Part shown: piece after piece, positions 16,219 to 24,684 of the stretch | Numbering within the stretch: position 1 is the first letter of the stretch | How the letters are laid out: each line of letters starts with the position of its first letter | NCBI GenBank assembly: GCA_030523305.1 | Contig: JAUNIY010000004.1 | Span: 1 to 56,977 of the forward strand | Reading direction: 5' to 3' | Source: Eubacteriales bacterium | GTDB lineage: Bacteria; Bacillota; Clostridia; Oscillospirales; Butyricicoccaceae | Length of the DNA: 56,977 bases | Program-made: the position numbers and the translations under genes | Notes under the pieces: model-generated | What the model saw: the letters and a program-made list of their open reading frames with translations, nothing else | The model's database searches: none | Told to the model about the DNA's origin: nothing

Positions 16219-17051
16219 GCAAATTGATAGGCCATGAATTTAAGGCGACCCGCCGCATTTTTCTTCCAGCGTATGGCGTTGTCCTGATTTTATCCATCCT
16301 GAACGGCATCTTCATGGCGCTGCCAAGCAATCTGGATCACATCACCATGCCGTTCGGCGTTTTGCTGACTGTTTATATCCTGGCCATGTTCGCTATCTGC
16401 GTGCTGACCTTCGCTTACATGATCAGCCGGTTTTATAAAAACCTATTGGGCGACGAGGGCTATCTGATGTTCACGCTGCCGGCGCGCCCGTCCGAATTGA
16501 TCTGGGCAAAGTGCATGACTTCCACGCTGTGGATCCTGCTCACTGCCATCGTGTGCTGCATTTCGCTGTTCATCCTGGTGGTACCCGCTATGATCACTGC
16601 TATCCCAGCAGGCGGTAGTTTCATCCTGGATGGTACCCATGTGAGCTTGATCCAATATCTGTTCCACATTGTCCGTGAAATCTGGAACATATATGGTGTC
16701 CATATGATCCTGATGCCCCTCGTGTTCATCCTCATCGCGCTCATCTGGATCGCAAACTTCTGCATGCACATCTATGCATGCCTGTCCATCGGTTCGCTGG
16801 CGAACAAGCACCGCCTGGGCTTTTCCTTTCTGGCTTATCTGGGCTTCGGTGTCTTGTCGGAGATCCTGCTCATGATCTTCGCAACCGTCAGCGATGCTTT
16901 CCCCACGATAACCTTTGATTTACCCTCACTCAGTGATATAGCGCAAATCTATCTGACTATCCTGGTGATCGCAATTTATTACCTGATTAAGCTCGGCGTC
17001 AATTTCGTTATCTCGAATTATATCCTGAGCAAGCACTTAAACCTACAATAA
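16212..17051 (+). CDS. ABC-2 type transporter permease
   Basis: A 279-residue membrane protein with about six hydrophobic segments (starting near residues 17, 50, 100, 165, 200 and 245), encoded directly behind its ATPase. The N-terminus MLSKLIGHEFKATRRIF is typical of ABC-2 permeases that begin with a short cytoplasmic helix. It overlaps the ATPase gene. No substrate-binding protein gene is present, consistent with an exporter or a detoxification module. Confidence 0.88.
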   Translation: MLSKLIGHEFKATRRIFLPAYGVVLILSILNGIFMALPSNLDHITMPFGVLLTVYILAMFAICVLTFAYMISRFYKNLLGDEGYLMFTLPARPSELIWAKCMTSTLWILLTAIVCCISLFILVVPAMITAIPAGGSFILDGTHVSLIQYLFHIVREIWNIYGVHMILMPLVFILIALIWIANFCMHIYACLSIGSLANKHRLGFSFLAYLGFGVLSEILLMIFATVSDAFPTITFDLPSLSDIAQIYLTILVIAIYYLIKLGVNFVISNYILSKHLNLQ

Positions 17052-17105
17052 ACGTTTTCCTGCGATTGCGGCAAACGCCCTATCGCGCCTACCATACAAA
17101 ACACG

Positions 17106-17131
17106 GGGGAGAGGTCAAAAGACCTCTCCCC
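17106..17131. other. Strong isolated hairpin without U-tract
   Basis: A perfect 11-bp stem GGGGAGAGGTC / GACCTCTCCCC with an AAAA loop lies between the permease gene and the TraX gene. It lacks a run of T on either side, so it may be a pause, processing or mRNA-stabilising element rather than a terminator. The rest of 17052-17177 shows no other structure. Confidence 0.5.
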
Positions 17132-17177
17132 ACATCATTGCGATACAATCAACTATTCCCAAGGAGGGCTTCATACA

Positions 17178-18011
17178 ATGGAGCAAATGGAAAGAAGCAA
17201 TCATCATATCGTGCACAAAAACTGGCAATTTCTCAATGCAACGACGCTCAAGCTCATCGCAGCCGCCCTGATGTTTTTGGATCACATCCATCAAATGTTT
17301 GTCGCAGCGGGCGCGCCCGTGTGGCTCAACATGGTCGGCCGGCTGGTATTTCCCATGTTCTTGTTTGCCGCTGCCGATAGCTTTTACTACACACGCAGCA
17401 AAAAAAAATATTTGCAGCGTTTGCTCATCGCCAGCATATGCATGGTGCTTTTCACGACGATTTTACAGCAGGTTTTACCGAATAAAACCGTCGTGTTGAT
17501 GAACAATGCGTTTGGTACCTTCTTCGTTGCCGGGCTGTATATGCTGTTTTGGGACTGGCTTGTCGCAGGAATCCGCAACAAGTCGCGCAAACAGGTGATC
17601 AAAGCCATCTTGTGCTGCTTTGTTCCAATTTTAACCGCGCTTCCTCTCCTGCTCACCGGGTTGCTCGCCGCCAATGCATCTGTTCCAGCCGCCGCAATTC
17701 GTCTGCTTGCCCTTCTTTCCCTCCTGATTCCGAATGTTTTTGCCGTGGAAGGCGGCGTTGCCTTCGTCCTGTTGGGCGTATTATTCTATATCTTCCGAAA
17801 TCAACGGGGCATGCAGATCGTCTTTCTATTTGCGCTGTCCGCAGCGATATATCTTGCCGACAGCAGCAACATCCAGTGGATGATGTGCTTTGCCGCCATC
17901 CCGATGCTACTGTACAACGGTGAAAAAGGCCGCGGCTTGAAATATTTCTTCTATATTTTCTATCCGGCACACATCGGCCTGCTGTATATCCTGTCCACAC
18001 TGCTCGTATAA
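17178..18011 (+). CDS. TraX family membrane protein (putative acyltransferase)
   Basis: A 277-residue integral membrane protein with about eight hydrophobic segments. The N-terminal TTLKLIAAALMFLDHIHQMF and GRLVFPMFLFAAADSF are the hallmark of the TraX family, in which the F-plasmid member N-acetylates pilin. No conjugation genes are nearby, and many Firmicutes carry orphan TraX proteins of unknown substrate. The start follows AAGGAGGGCTTCATACA. It lies between two ABC transporter units and may share their transcript, with no clear promoter of its own. Confidence 0.88.
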   Translation: MEQMERSNHHIVHKNWQFLNATTLKLIAAALMFLDHIHQMFVAAGAPVWLNMVGRLVFPMFLFAAADSFYYTRSKKKYLQRLLIASICMVLFTTILQQVLPNKTVVLMNNAFGTFFVAGLYMLFWDWLVAGIRNKSRKQVIKAILCCFVPILTALPLLLTGLLAANASVPAAAIRLLALLSLLIPNVFAVEGGVAFVLLGVLFYIFRNQRGMQIVFLFALSAAIYLADSSNIQWMMCFAAIPMLLYNGEKGRGLKYFFYIFYPAHIGLLYILSTLLV

Positions 18012-18021
18012 TCCATCGCAC

Positions 18022-18048
18022 GCCGGGCTTTGCAGCAAGCCGCCCGGC
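18022..18048 (+). terminator. Possible weak terminator behind the TraX gene
   Basis: A 7-bp stem GCCGGGC / GCCCGGC encloses 13 bases, but the following sequence is C-rich rather than T-rich, so termination would be inefficient. Confidence 0.3.
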
Positions 18049-18097
18049 CTTCCCCCGCAGCTTATTCCAATAATACCGATGTGAAAGGAGTATTTTT

Positions 18098-19012
18098 ATG
18101 GCACACGTGATCGAAACCAACATGCTAACCAAAACCTATGGCACCCAAACCGTCGTCAATCAAATCAATCTTTCGGTCCCAGAGGAGAGCATTTATGGAT
18201 TTATCGGGCCGAACGGCGCCGGAAAATCCACCACGATGAAGCTGCTGCTTGGCCTGGCCCATCCCACCGCGGGCAGCATCCATCTGCTTGGCAAAGAAAT
18301 GAACCAAGCGAACCGTTTGACCCTGCTGCGTCAAACCGGCTCTTTGATCGAATCCCCTTCCTGCTATGGACATCTGACGGCGCGGGAAAATCTGCAAATC
18401 ATCTGTGATCTCAAGGGCGTACCCTATCGCGACATCGATCGTGTGCTCGAAATCGTCCAGCTGACGCAATACTGCAAGCGCAAGGTGAGCGATTTTTCAC
18501 TCGGTATGCGTCAACGGCTTGGTATCGCCCAAGCGCTGCTGGGCAGCCCCAAGCTGCTGATCTTAGATGAACCGACCAACGGCCTGGATCCGGCGGGTAT
18601 CCAGGAAATGCGCAGCTTTATCCGAAAAATCCCACAGAGCTGCGGCGCTGCCGTTCTGATTTCCAGCCATCTGCTCAGTGAGCTGGAGCAGATCATTGAC
18701 CAAGTCGGTATCATCAATCAGGGCAAGCTGTTGTTTCAGGGCGATCTGTCCGCCCTACAGCGCCACAGCCGCGGCGATTATATTCTCCGCGTCCTGCATC
18801 CCAAAAAGGCGTGCAGCACATTGCTCGCGCAGGGCATTACAGTCCGTGCCACGGGACAGCTGCTGCAAATCCCGTCCGTCGGCGAGGAAACGCTGGCTAA
18901 TCTGGTGCAGCAGCTCGCCGCACAGGATGCGGGCATTGTCGGCCTAACCCAGCAAACCAAATCACTGGAAGATATTTTCCTCAGCCTGACCAGCCAAAAG
19001 GAGGCGGTTTGA
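18098..19012 (+). CDS. Lantibiotic-immunity/bacitracin type ABC transporter ATP-binding protein
   Basis: A 304-residue ATPase: Walker A GPNGAGKST (about 38-46), signature FSLGMRQRL near 131, Walker B LLILDEPTNGLDP near 152 and H-loop ISSHLLSE. Residues 215-304 form the extra C-terminal domain typical of BcrA/LanF exporters (VRATGQLLQIPSVG and ending SLEDIFLSLT). The family exports or senses cell-wall-active peptides. It precedes two permeases in the order ATPase-permease-permease, matching LanF-LanE-LanG immunity systems. The start follows GAAAGGAG. Confidence 0.93.
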   Translation: MAHVIETNMLTKTYGTQTVVNQINLSVPEESIYGFIGPNGAGKSTTMKLLLGLAHPTAGSIHLLGKEMNQANRLTLLRQTGSLIESPSCYGHLTARENLQIICDLKGVPYRDIDRVLEIVQLTQYCKRKVSDFSLGMRQRLGIAQALLGSPKLLILDEPTNGLDPAGIQEMRSFIRKIPQSCGAAVLISSHLLSELEQIIDQVGIINQGKLLFQGDLSALQRHSRGDYILRVLHPKKACSTLLAQGITVRATGQLLQIPSVGEETLANLVQQLAAQDAGIVGLTQQTKSLEDIFLSLTSQKEAV

Positions 19013-19753
19013 ATGCGTTCCCTGTTTCGTGCCGAGCTGCGAAAGGCTCACCGCAGGCATGACCTCCTGGTCATCCTCTTGATTGCGGCTGTCGTAGTTT
19101 TTCTCTCCTGTGGAAACCATCACCCTGATCCGGCCGCAGGCTATTCCGCCCTGTTTTATGCCATGCCGATCATGAATGCGCTGATTATGTCCACCGGTAT
19201 GGCGGTGCTTGCCAGCCGCATCTGGGATGTAGAGACCCGCGGCAATACCTGCAAGCTATTGTTCACGCTGCAAACCCGTTCCAGCTTGTACGTGGCCAAA
19301 GCCTTGCTCGGTATATTGGAAATCGCTCTTATTGGACTACTTGAGTGTATTGCTGTCGCCGCCGTTGGTGCGTTCAAAGGCTACACGGAACCGCTGGAGC
19401 CGTCCCAACTGATCTGGCTATTTGTATGCACCTTCGCTGTCAGTCTGCTGCTGTTTTTCTTCTCGTTCGCCTTGTGCTTGTATTTTCCATCCCAGGTGCC
19501 TGCACTCGCGTTCGGCCTAGCTGGCAGCTTGGTTGGCCTGTTCAGCGGCTTTATGCCGAGAATATGTTGTTATTTTATCCCTTGGGGATATTTCATCCCG
19601 CTTTCCGCCATGGAAACGGGCTGGAATCCGGAAACCCGCGAGCTCTGGTATATCCCGCGGCCGTTTCACGGCGCATTGCTGGTCGTCGCCGGTATCTTCA
19701 TCGTCCTACTGATTGCGGCAGGATACAAACTGATGCAGAAAAAGGAGGTCTGA
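19013..19753 (+). CDS. ABC transporter permease, lantibiotic-immunity (LanE/MutE-like) family
   Basis: A 246-residue protein with six hydrophobic segments and the start MRSLFRAELRKAHRRHD. The ABC-2 permease pattern VWDVETRGNTCKLLFTLQTRS splits here into TRGNTCKLLFTLQTRSSLY, the loop typical of lantibiotic-immunity permeases. It follows the ATPase gene without any gap (its ATG is the base after the ATPase stop, AAAGGAGG lying 11 bases before). Substrate is unknown. Confidence 0.82.
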   Translation: MRSLFRAELRKAHRRHDLLVILLIAAVVVFLSCGNHHPDPAAGYSALFYAMPIMNALIMSTGMAVLASRIWDVETRGNTCKLLFTLQTRSSLYVAKALLGILEIALIGLLECIAVAAVGAFKGYTEPLEPSQLIWLFVCTFAVSLLLFFFSFALCLYFPSQVPALAFGLAGSLVGLFSGFMPRICCYFIPWGYFIPLSAMETGWNPETRELWYIPRPFHGALLVVAGIFIVLLIAAGYKLMQKKEV

Positions 19754-19755
19754 TC

Positions 19756-20490
19756 ATGCTCACCCGTTGTATCATCGCAGAAAACCGCAAGCTGCACGGC
19801 TCCGTCATCTGGCTTGCGTTTTTTATCATCCCAATCTTTCCCGCCATCATGGGAACCTTTAATTACACGCAAAATCTTGATATTTTAAAGCAGGGCTGGT
19901 TTGACCTGTGGACACAGCACACGCTGTTTTACGCATTGTTCTTCTTTGGACCCATCGTCGGCCTATATGCCGCCTATCTGTGGCGATTGGAACATCTCGG
20001 GCACAATTGGAACATGATCCTCTCCGCACCTGTCCATCCGATGTATCTATTTTTCGCCAAATTTGTCGTCGTCGCAAAAATGGCTGTGCTGACGCAGCTG
20101 TGGGTGTTTGTGCTATTCGGCATCTGCGGACATTTTTTCGCACACTTGCCCGGTTTTCCGCCGCTACAAACACTGCTCTGGCTGTTGCGCGGCTCTCTGG
20201 GCGGCATCGCCGTCATTGTGCTCCAGCTGCTGCTCGCCATGGTCATCCGCAGCTTTGCCGCGCCGGTTTTGATTGCCCTGGCGGGCGGCGTTGCCGGCAT
20301 GGCCTTCATCTCCCAGGGGCACGGCCTGCTGTTCCCCTACTCCCTGATGATGGTCGGTATGAACTCCAACCGTGCAGAGGATGTTATGACGGGCCAGGTT
20401 CCCCTGTTCCTGCTGAGCATTCTGATATTTTCTGTCATTTTCCTTGCGATATCGCATGTCTTCCTCACAAAACATGATGTCCATGCATAG
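19756..20490 (+). CDS. ABC transporter permease, lantibiotic-immunity (LanG/MutG-like) family
   Basis: A 244-residue protein beginning MLTRCIIAENRKLHGSVIW with about six hydrophobic segments. The motif RLEHLGHNWNMILSAPVHP near residue 75 is the cytoplasmic loop seen in this permease family. The ATG is 8 bases behind AAAGGAGG and 2 bases after the previous stop. A longer in-frame ORF opens 137 codons upstream inside the first permease gene and is not the start. The transporter thus has two different half-permeases and one ATPase. Confidence 0.82.
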   Translation: MLTRCIIAENRKLHGSVIWLAFFIIPIFPAIMGTFNYTQNLDILKQGWFDLWTQHTLFYALFFFGPIVGLYAAYLWRLEHLGHNWNMILSAPVHPMYLFFAKFVVVAKMAVLTQLWVFVLFGICGHFFAHLPGFPPLQTLLWLLRGSLGGIAVIVLQLLLAMVIRSFAAPVLIALAGGVAGMAFISQGHGLLFPYSLMMVGMNSNRAEDVMTGQVPLFLLSILIFSVIFLAISHVFLTKHDVHA

Positions 20491-20510
20491 CTAGAAATTC
20501 GTCAAAGTGC

Positions 20511-20540
20511 TGTACATTCTCCCCTCATATATGATAAAAT
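20511..20540 (+). promoter_or_regulatory. Probable promoter of the zinc-ribbon gene
   Basis: TGTACA (20511-20516), an 18-base spacer and TAAAAT (20535-20540). The -35 is the same variant as upstream of the Bax-inhibitor gene. Confidence 0.5.
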
Positions 20541-20572
20541 AAGAGTAACAAAACGAAGGGGAGTGAGCGGTT

Positions 20573-21487
20573 ATGAAATGCCCGTATTGCGGTATCCATT
20601 ATTTGGACGGCGAAAAAGAATGCCCGGTCTGCGGCAAGCGTCCCGGCCTGTTATCGCCGAAAAAAACGTCCAAATTCACCCAACCACAACAGGATCATTC
20701 CGATCCACCAAAGCAAAAAAAGTCTTCCGGGCAGTCCACAGCCCGCAAACAAACCTATAACAACAAGAAAAAATCAACGACCGCCGCATGGCAGCAGGCA
20801 GCGGCCGGCCAGCACACCCATGACAACCCGCTTGAGAAACAACCATCCGGTGCCAAGACCGGTTGTTTGATCGTCGTTGTCCTTGTCATTATCCTGATTG
20901 CCACCAGTATCTGTTTTGCTATATTCCAGTCCTTTGCAGAAAATAGCAGCTCATTTGACGATTCCAATTCATTCCTTGATTCTGACACCGGCAACGCATA
21001 CAACTGGATGGATGCCGTGGACTTGGGGACAGGTACTTGGTCAAACGCGGACGGCTCTATCACCTTTACCATTGATGCTGATGGTTCTCTGTATTGTACA
21101 ACCGATGATACCTCTCATACCGACGAATACCCTTCGTGCTATCGGCTCGACTTGAACGAGGACAACCAAGAAATCTATTGCTTGGATTCGGAGCTTGAAG
21201 CTTTCCCGCCGAATTCCTTTGGGTATTATGAAATTTCAGGGTACGATGAAGATGGATACTTCTTTGACTGCCGCTTCTATCTCCCGGCCAATACCGACAC
21301 CCTGCCGGATACCTTCGATTATTATGACTACAACACCGGAGACTTTGGCTCCTTTACCCGCGTACCCGAGGAAGCCGAACCGCAGGATGCCACACCGGAA
21401 TCGGCAACCGATACACCAACCTCGGATCCCATTCCGGACGACACGCCAACAGAATTTCTACCGGATACACCGGAACAGCGCGCATAA
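20573..21487 (+). CDS. Zinc-ribbon protein with one membrane segment and an acidic outer domain
   Basis: A 304-residue protein of unrecognised function. Residues 3-21 are a zinc ribbon (CPYC and CPVC pairs), followed by a low-complexity basic and Gln/Lys-rich linker (about 25-95), one hydrophobic transmembrane helix (GCLIVVVLVIILIATSICF, about 100-120) and an acidic, Asp/Tyr-rich domain rich in beta strands (about 150-262). The tail is Pro/Thr/Glu-rich. The arrangement puts the zinc ribbon inside the cell. It has its own promoter; the ATG is behind GGGGAGTGAGCGGTT. A link to the adjacent ABC immunity system is possible but unproven. Confidence 0.8.
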   Translation: MKCPYCGIHYLDGEKECPVCGKRPGLLSPKKTSKFTQPQQDHSDPPKQKKSSGQSTARKQTYNNKKKSTTAAWQQAAAGQHTHDNPLEKQPSGAKTGCLIVVVLVIILIATSICFAIFQSFAENSSSFDDSNSFLDSDTGNAYNWMDAVDLGTGTWSNADGSITFTIDADGSLYCTTDDTSHTDEYPSCYRLDLNEDNQEIYCLDSELEAFPPNSFGYYEISGYDEDGYFFDCRFYLPANTDTLPDTFDYYDYNTGDFGSFTRVPEEAEPQDATPESATDTPTSDPIPDDTPTEFLPDTPEQRA

Positions 21488-21494
21488 AAACGAC

Positions 21495-21532
21495 AAAAAT
21501 CGCCCGTACTTGTCCGTACGAGCGATTTTTTG
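21495..21532. terminator. Bidirectional terminator between zinc-ribbon gene and ymdB
   Basis: AAAAATCGC...GTAC / GTAC...GCGATTTTTT forms an interrupted stem with T-runs on both strands. It serves the convergent genes on either side. Confidence 0.8.
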
Positions 21533-21549
21533 TTGCCAAACAACGGCCT

Positions 21550-22347
21550 TTACCGTCTGTTTTCCGGCATATATTCCATCTCGATGCGCTGCACCCCTGT
21601 GCATGTCCCGCTGTTCTCATCGACGTCAAACACCGCGCCCTGCAGCACGCAGATGCCCTCCGCCGGCTCAAACCGGCTTGTCAGATCCCCACGGAACATT
21701 GCAATCGACTGCTCCTTGCGCACGCCGAGTACCGACCATTTCGGTCCCGTCATCCCCAGATCGGTGATATATCCGGTCCCCTTTGGATTGACGCGCGCAT
21801 CCGCCGTCGGCACATGCGTATGCGTGCCGTATACCACAGCAACGCGCCCATCCAAATAATATCCCAGCGCCAGCTTTTCCGACGTTGCAGATGCATGTAT
21901 CTCGCACACAGCAACATCATACCGCCCTTTCTGCTCACGCAGGATGCGGTCCGCACGCAGGAATGGGTTATCCGGTCCATACGGCATATCGCAGCGTCCA
22001 ACCAGCTCAAACACCAGTACGCGCCAACCAGCGCCGGTCTCATAGATACCGAACCCTTCGCCGGGCGACTGCGGTGCCAAATTGGCCGGCCGGATGATAT
22101 ACCGGTTGTCCTCCATATAGGGGACAATGTTCTGCCTGCGGAATGAATGGTTTCCCAACGTAATGAGGTCCGCACCCGCAGCGAAGATGCTGTCCGCCTG
22201 TTTGGGTGTGATGCCTGTCCCGCTCGCGTTTTCTCCATTGACAATCGTAAAATCTGCGCCGGTTTCCCGCTGGAGGCGGCGCAGCAAATGCGAGATGGTT
22301 TGCAGCCCTGGCTGCGATACCACGTCGCCGACAGCCAAAATTTTCAT
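21550..22347 (-). CDS. ymdB: YmdB family metallophosphoesterase (2',3'-cyclic-nucleotide phosphodiesterase type)
   Basis: A 265-residue calcineurin-like phosphoesterase of the TIGR00282 family. Metal-binding motifs are visible: KILAVGDVVSQPG (the DxV metal aspartate near 8), IVNGENASGTGIT, TLGNHSFR, CEIHASATSEK and VYGTHTHVPTAD. B. subtilis YmdB hydrolyses 2',3'-cyclic nucleotides and affects RNA decay and biofilm. The ATG at 22347 follows GGGAGAAAAAT; an upstream in-frame ATG lies in the preceding terminator. A hairpin with six T ends 21 bases before this start. Confidence 0.94.
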   Translation of the reverse strand: MKILAVGDVVSQPGLQTISHLLRRLQRETGADFTIVNGENASGTGITPKQADSIFAAGADLITLGNHSFRRQNIVPYMEDNRYIIRPANLAPQSPGEGFGIYETGAGWRVLVFELVGRCDMPYGPDNPFLRADRILREQKGRYDVAVCEIHASATSEKLALGYYLDGRVAVVYGTHTHVPTADARVNPKGTGYITDLGMTGPKWSVLGVRKEQSIAMFRGDLTSRFEPAEGICVLQGAVFDVDENSGTCTGVQRIEMEYMPENRR

Positions 22348-22367
22348 ATTTTTCTCCCTTTCCATCG

Positions 22368-22402
22368 AAAAAAGGCGGCACAGGAAGCCCTATACCGCCT
22401 TA
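22368..22402 (-). terminator. Terminator (possible attenuator) between prs and ymdB
   Basis: On the minus strand, AAGGCGG pairs with CCGCCTT around a 16-base loop and is followed by TTTTTT. It ends only 21 bases before the ymdB ATG, leaving no room for a separate promoter. Confidence 0.75.
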
Positions 22403-22408
22403 TGTATG

Positions 22409-23368
22409 TCAGTCGAACAGCGGAGAAACAGAAGATTCCTCGTAAATGCGCGCAATTGCCTCGGTGAAGACCGGAGCCACCTGCAGCAGTTCGATTTTGT
22501 CGATGCGTTTTTCCGCCGGCAGCGGAATGGTATCCAGCAGCGTCAACTTTTGGATCGGGCTTGCTTCCAGCCGCTCGATGGCCGGGCCAGACAGCACGCC
22601 GTGCGTCGCGCAAGCATAGACTTCTTTCGCACCACCACTCTGAATCAACGCTTCTGCCGCATGGCAAAGCGTACCTGCTGTATCAATCAGGTCGTCGCTC
22701 AAAATACAGATCTTGTCTTTGACATCGCCGATGATGTTCATCACTTCGGAAACGTTTGCGCGCGGGCGGCGTTTGTCGATAATGGCCAGACGATAATCCA
22801 GCTTTTCGCAGAATTTCCGGCAGCGGGTAACCGAACCGAGATCGGGCGATACAATCATGACGTCGTCGCGGCTGCGGCCAAATTTCCCCGCAATATATGG
22901 GATAAGCACAGAAGCACCCATCAGGTTGTCCACCGGGATATCAAAGAAGCCCTGCAGCTGATGCGCATGGAGATCCATCGTCAGGACGCGGTCCGCGCCT
23001 GCCGCCGTCAGGATGTCTGCAACCAGCTTCGCAGAAATCGGGTCGCGCGCCTTGGATTTTCTATCCTGCCGCGCATAGCCAAAATAGGGGATGACAGCGG
23101 TAATACGCCCTGCGGAAGCGCGCTTGCATGCATCGATCATGATGAGCAGCTCCATCAGGTTATCGTTTACCGGGCCACAAGTAGACTGTACAAGGAATAC
23201 GTCCGAACCACGGACCGTTTCGCCGATAGAAACAGATACCTCGCCATCGGCAAAATGCCCCACCTCGCACTTGCCGAGCGGAAGCCCAAGCGCAGACGCA
23301 ATCTGCATTGCCAGCGCGGGATGGGAATTGCCCGCAAGAATTTTAATATTTTTACCGTGAGAAATCAT
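22409..23368 (-). CDS. prs: Ribose-phosphate pyrophosphokinase (PRPP synthetase)
   Basis: Makes PRPP from ribose 5-phosphate and ATP for nucleotide, His and Trp synthesis. The 319-residue protein has the class I signatures: the FADGEVSVSIGETVRGSDVF split as FADGEVSV (about 39) and ETVRGSDVF, the PYFGYARQDRK flexible loop (about 93-103), the metal-binding DLHAHQLQGFFD (about 131-142), and the PRPP-binding loop ILSDDLIDTAGT (about 222-233). The start follows AGGAGGATAATCCAAT. It lies downstream of the GlmU-like gene, the order conserved in many Firmicutes (gcaD/glmU-prs). Confidence 0.97.
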   Translation of the reverse strand: MISHGKNIKILAGNSHPALAMQIASALGLPLGKCEVGHFADGEVSVSIGETVRGSDVFLVQSTCGPVNDNLMELLIMIDACKRASAGRITAVIPYFGYARQDRKSKARDPISAKLVADILTAAGADRVLTMDLHAHQLQGFFDIPVDNLMGASVLIPYIAGKFGRSRDDVMIVSPDLGSVTRCRKFCEKLDYRLAIIDKRRPRANVSEVMNIIGDVKDKICILSDDLIDTAGTLCHAAEALIQSGGAKEVYACATHGVLSGPAIERLEASPIQKLTLLDTIPLPAEKRIDKIELLQVAPVFTEAIARIYEESSVSPLFD

Positions 23369-23460
23369 ATTGGATTATCCTCCTGCATCTTGATCGTTCC
23401 CCGGAAACGCCAACGGCCCCCGGTTCTTTTCTCCAGGCTTTATCTATACTATACAACAAA

Positions 23461-24684
23461 TCAACGGTCCTGTCCATGCATACGGCGACGACGGTCGTTC
23501 CAACCTTCCTTGTTTTCCTGCCGTGCGCGCGCAACAGCCATCGCGCCGTCCGGTACGTTCTTCGTTACGGTTGTCCCGGCAGCTGTCAGGACACGGTCAC
23601 CTAACGTGACCGGCGCCACCAGGTTGGTATTACAGCCGATAAAGCAATCATCGCCAATAACAGTCTGGCTCTTGACATATCCATCGTAATTGACAACGAC
23701 TGTGCCGCAGCCAAAATTGACGCGCTCGCCCACGGTCGCATCCCCGATATAGGTCAGGTGCGATACCTTGGTATCGTTACCAATCTGCGCCTTTTTCAGC
23801 TCAACAAAGTCGCCGATACGGGTATGGTCGCCGACCTGGCAGCCTGGCCGGATATAGGCAAACGGGCCGACCACAGCATGGCTTCCTACGGAGCTTTCGT
23901 ATACCTGCGAGTTATTCACGCTGGTACCCGCGCCGATCGTAGCGCGGTCCAGTACGGTATTCGGGCCAATGACGCAGCCGCTGCCAACCTTACTTCCTGG
24001 TTGAATCATACAGCCCGGCAGGATGGTCGCATCGTAGCCAATTTCGCTGTACGGGGATATATAGGTATATTCCGGATCCAGAATATTGACACCGCGGTCC
24101 ATCAGCGCGCCGTTCACGCGGCGCTGGAGCGTCTTCTGCGCGCGGTATGCATCACATGCGGTATACACCGGCACATGGCTCTCCGTACGGCAGGATTCCG
24201 TCTTTGCGCTGATTGCATTGGCAATCTGAATAGACTGCGTCAGCGACAGCGGATGGTGGGAGAGTATCTCTCGCAGCACCTCAACGCGGTATACGGCACA
24301 ATGCCAATGATCCGCCATCGCCCCACAGGTCAGCATGGTTACAGCATTTTGCGACGTCTCATGCAGCTGCATCACACTCTGGTATTCTTCTTCCACAACC
24401 TCCGGCATCGGCGTGGACAAAACCATCACATCGCCCGTCATACCGTCGATCGCTGTCGAAAGCATCTGCGTAAAATCTGCGTCATCCGGGCAGACCAGCG
24501 AGGTCACGCCTTCCAGCTCATTTTCACTCTGCTGCCGGACATATACCAGCTGGCACTGCGCCGGCAGGGCATCCGCAACCAGCTTTCCGACCGGGGAAAA
24601 CAGGATCTGCCGCTGTGTCGGATATTTCCCGTCTTTTCCTTTCCGTCCGCCAAGTAAAATCGTATTCAATTGATTACAAGCCAT
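23461..24684 (-). CDS. glmU: GlmU-like glucosamine-1-phosphate N-acetyltransferase with degenerate uridylyltransferase half
   Basis: A 407-residue protein. Residues about 195-390 are a left-handed beta-helix with hexapeptide repeats matching GlmU's acetyltransferase half, including KKAQIGNDTKVSHLTYIGD with the catalytic His and VNFGCGTVVVNYDG. The N-terminal half, which should carry the uridylyltransferase signature LAAGxGTRMxSxxPK, instead reads TILLGGRKGKDGKYPTQRQ, lacking the GTR and the catalytic Lys-Arg loop. GlmU is usually 450-460 residues, so this one is also 50 short. It precedes prs, as in gcaD-prs. A second, separate UDP-GlcNAc pyrophosphorylase would be needed. The start is the ATG behind AAAGGATGACAAAA; an in-frame ATG three codons upstream overlaps the SD. 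Confidence 0.85.
   Translation of the reverse strand: MACNQLNTILLGGRKGKDGKYPTQRQILFSPVGKLVADALPAQCQLVYVRQQSENELEGVTSLVCPDDADFTQMLSTAIDGMTGDVMVLSTPMPEVVEEEYQSVMQLHETSQNAVTMLTCGAMADHWHCAVYRVEVLREILSHHPLSLTQSIQIANAISAKTESCRTESHVPVYTACDAYRAQKTLQRRVNGALMDRGVNILDPEYTYISPYSEIGYDATILPGCMIQPGSKVGSGCVIGPNTVLDRATIGAGTSVNNSQVYESSVGSHAVVGPFAYIRPGCQVGDHTRIGDFVELKKAQIGNDTKVSHLTYIGDATVGERVNFGCGTVVVNYDGYVKSQTVIGDDCFIGCNTNLVAPVTLGDRVLTAAGTTVTKNVPDGAMAVARARQENKEGWNDRRRRMHGQDR

Noticed and set aside
20461..20510. A terminator after the second immunity-type permease
   Set aside because: No stem with a T-run lies between this stop and the zinc-ribbon promoter, so read-through is possible.
22127..23689. A 520-codon ORF opposite prs and glmU
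   Set aside because: It spans the stop and start regions of two real genes and has no SD or domain character.
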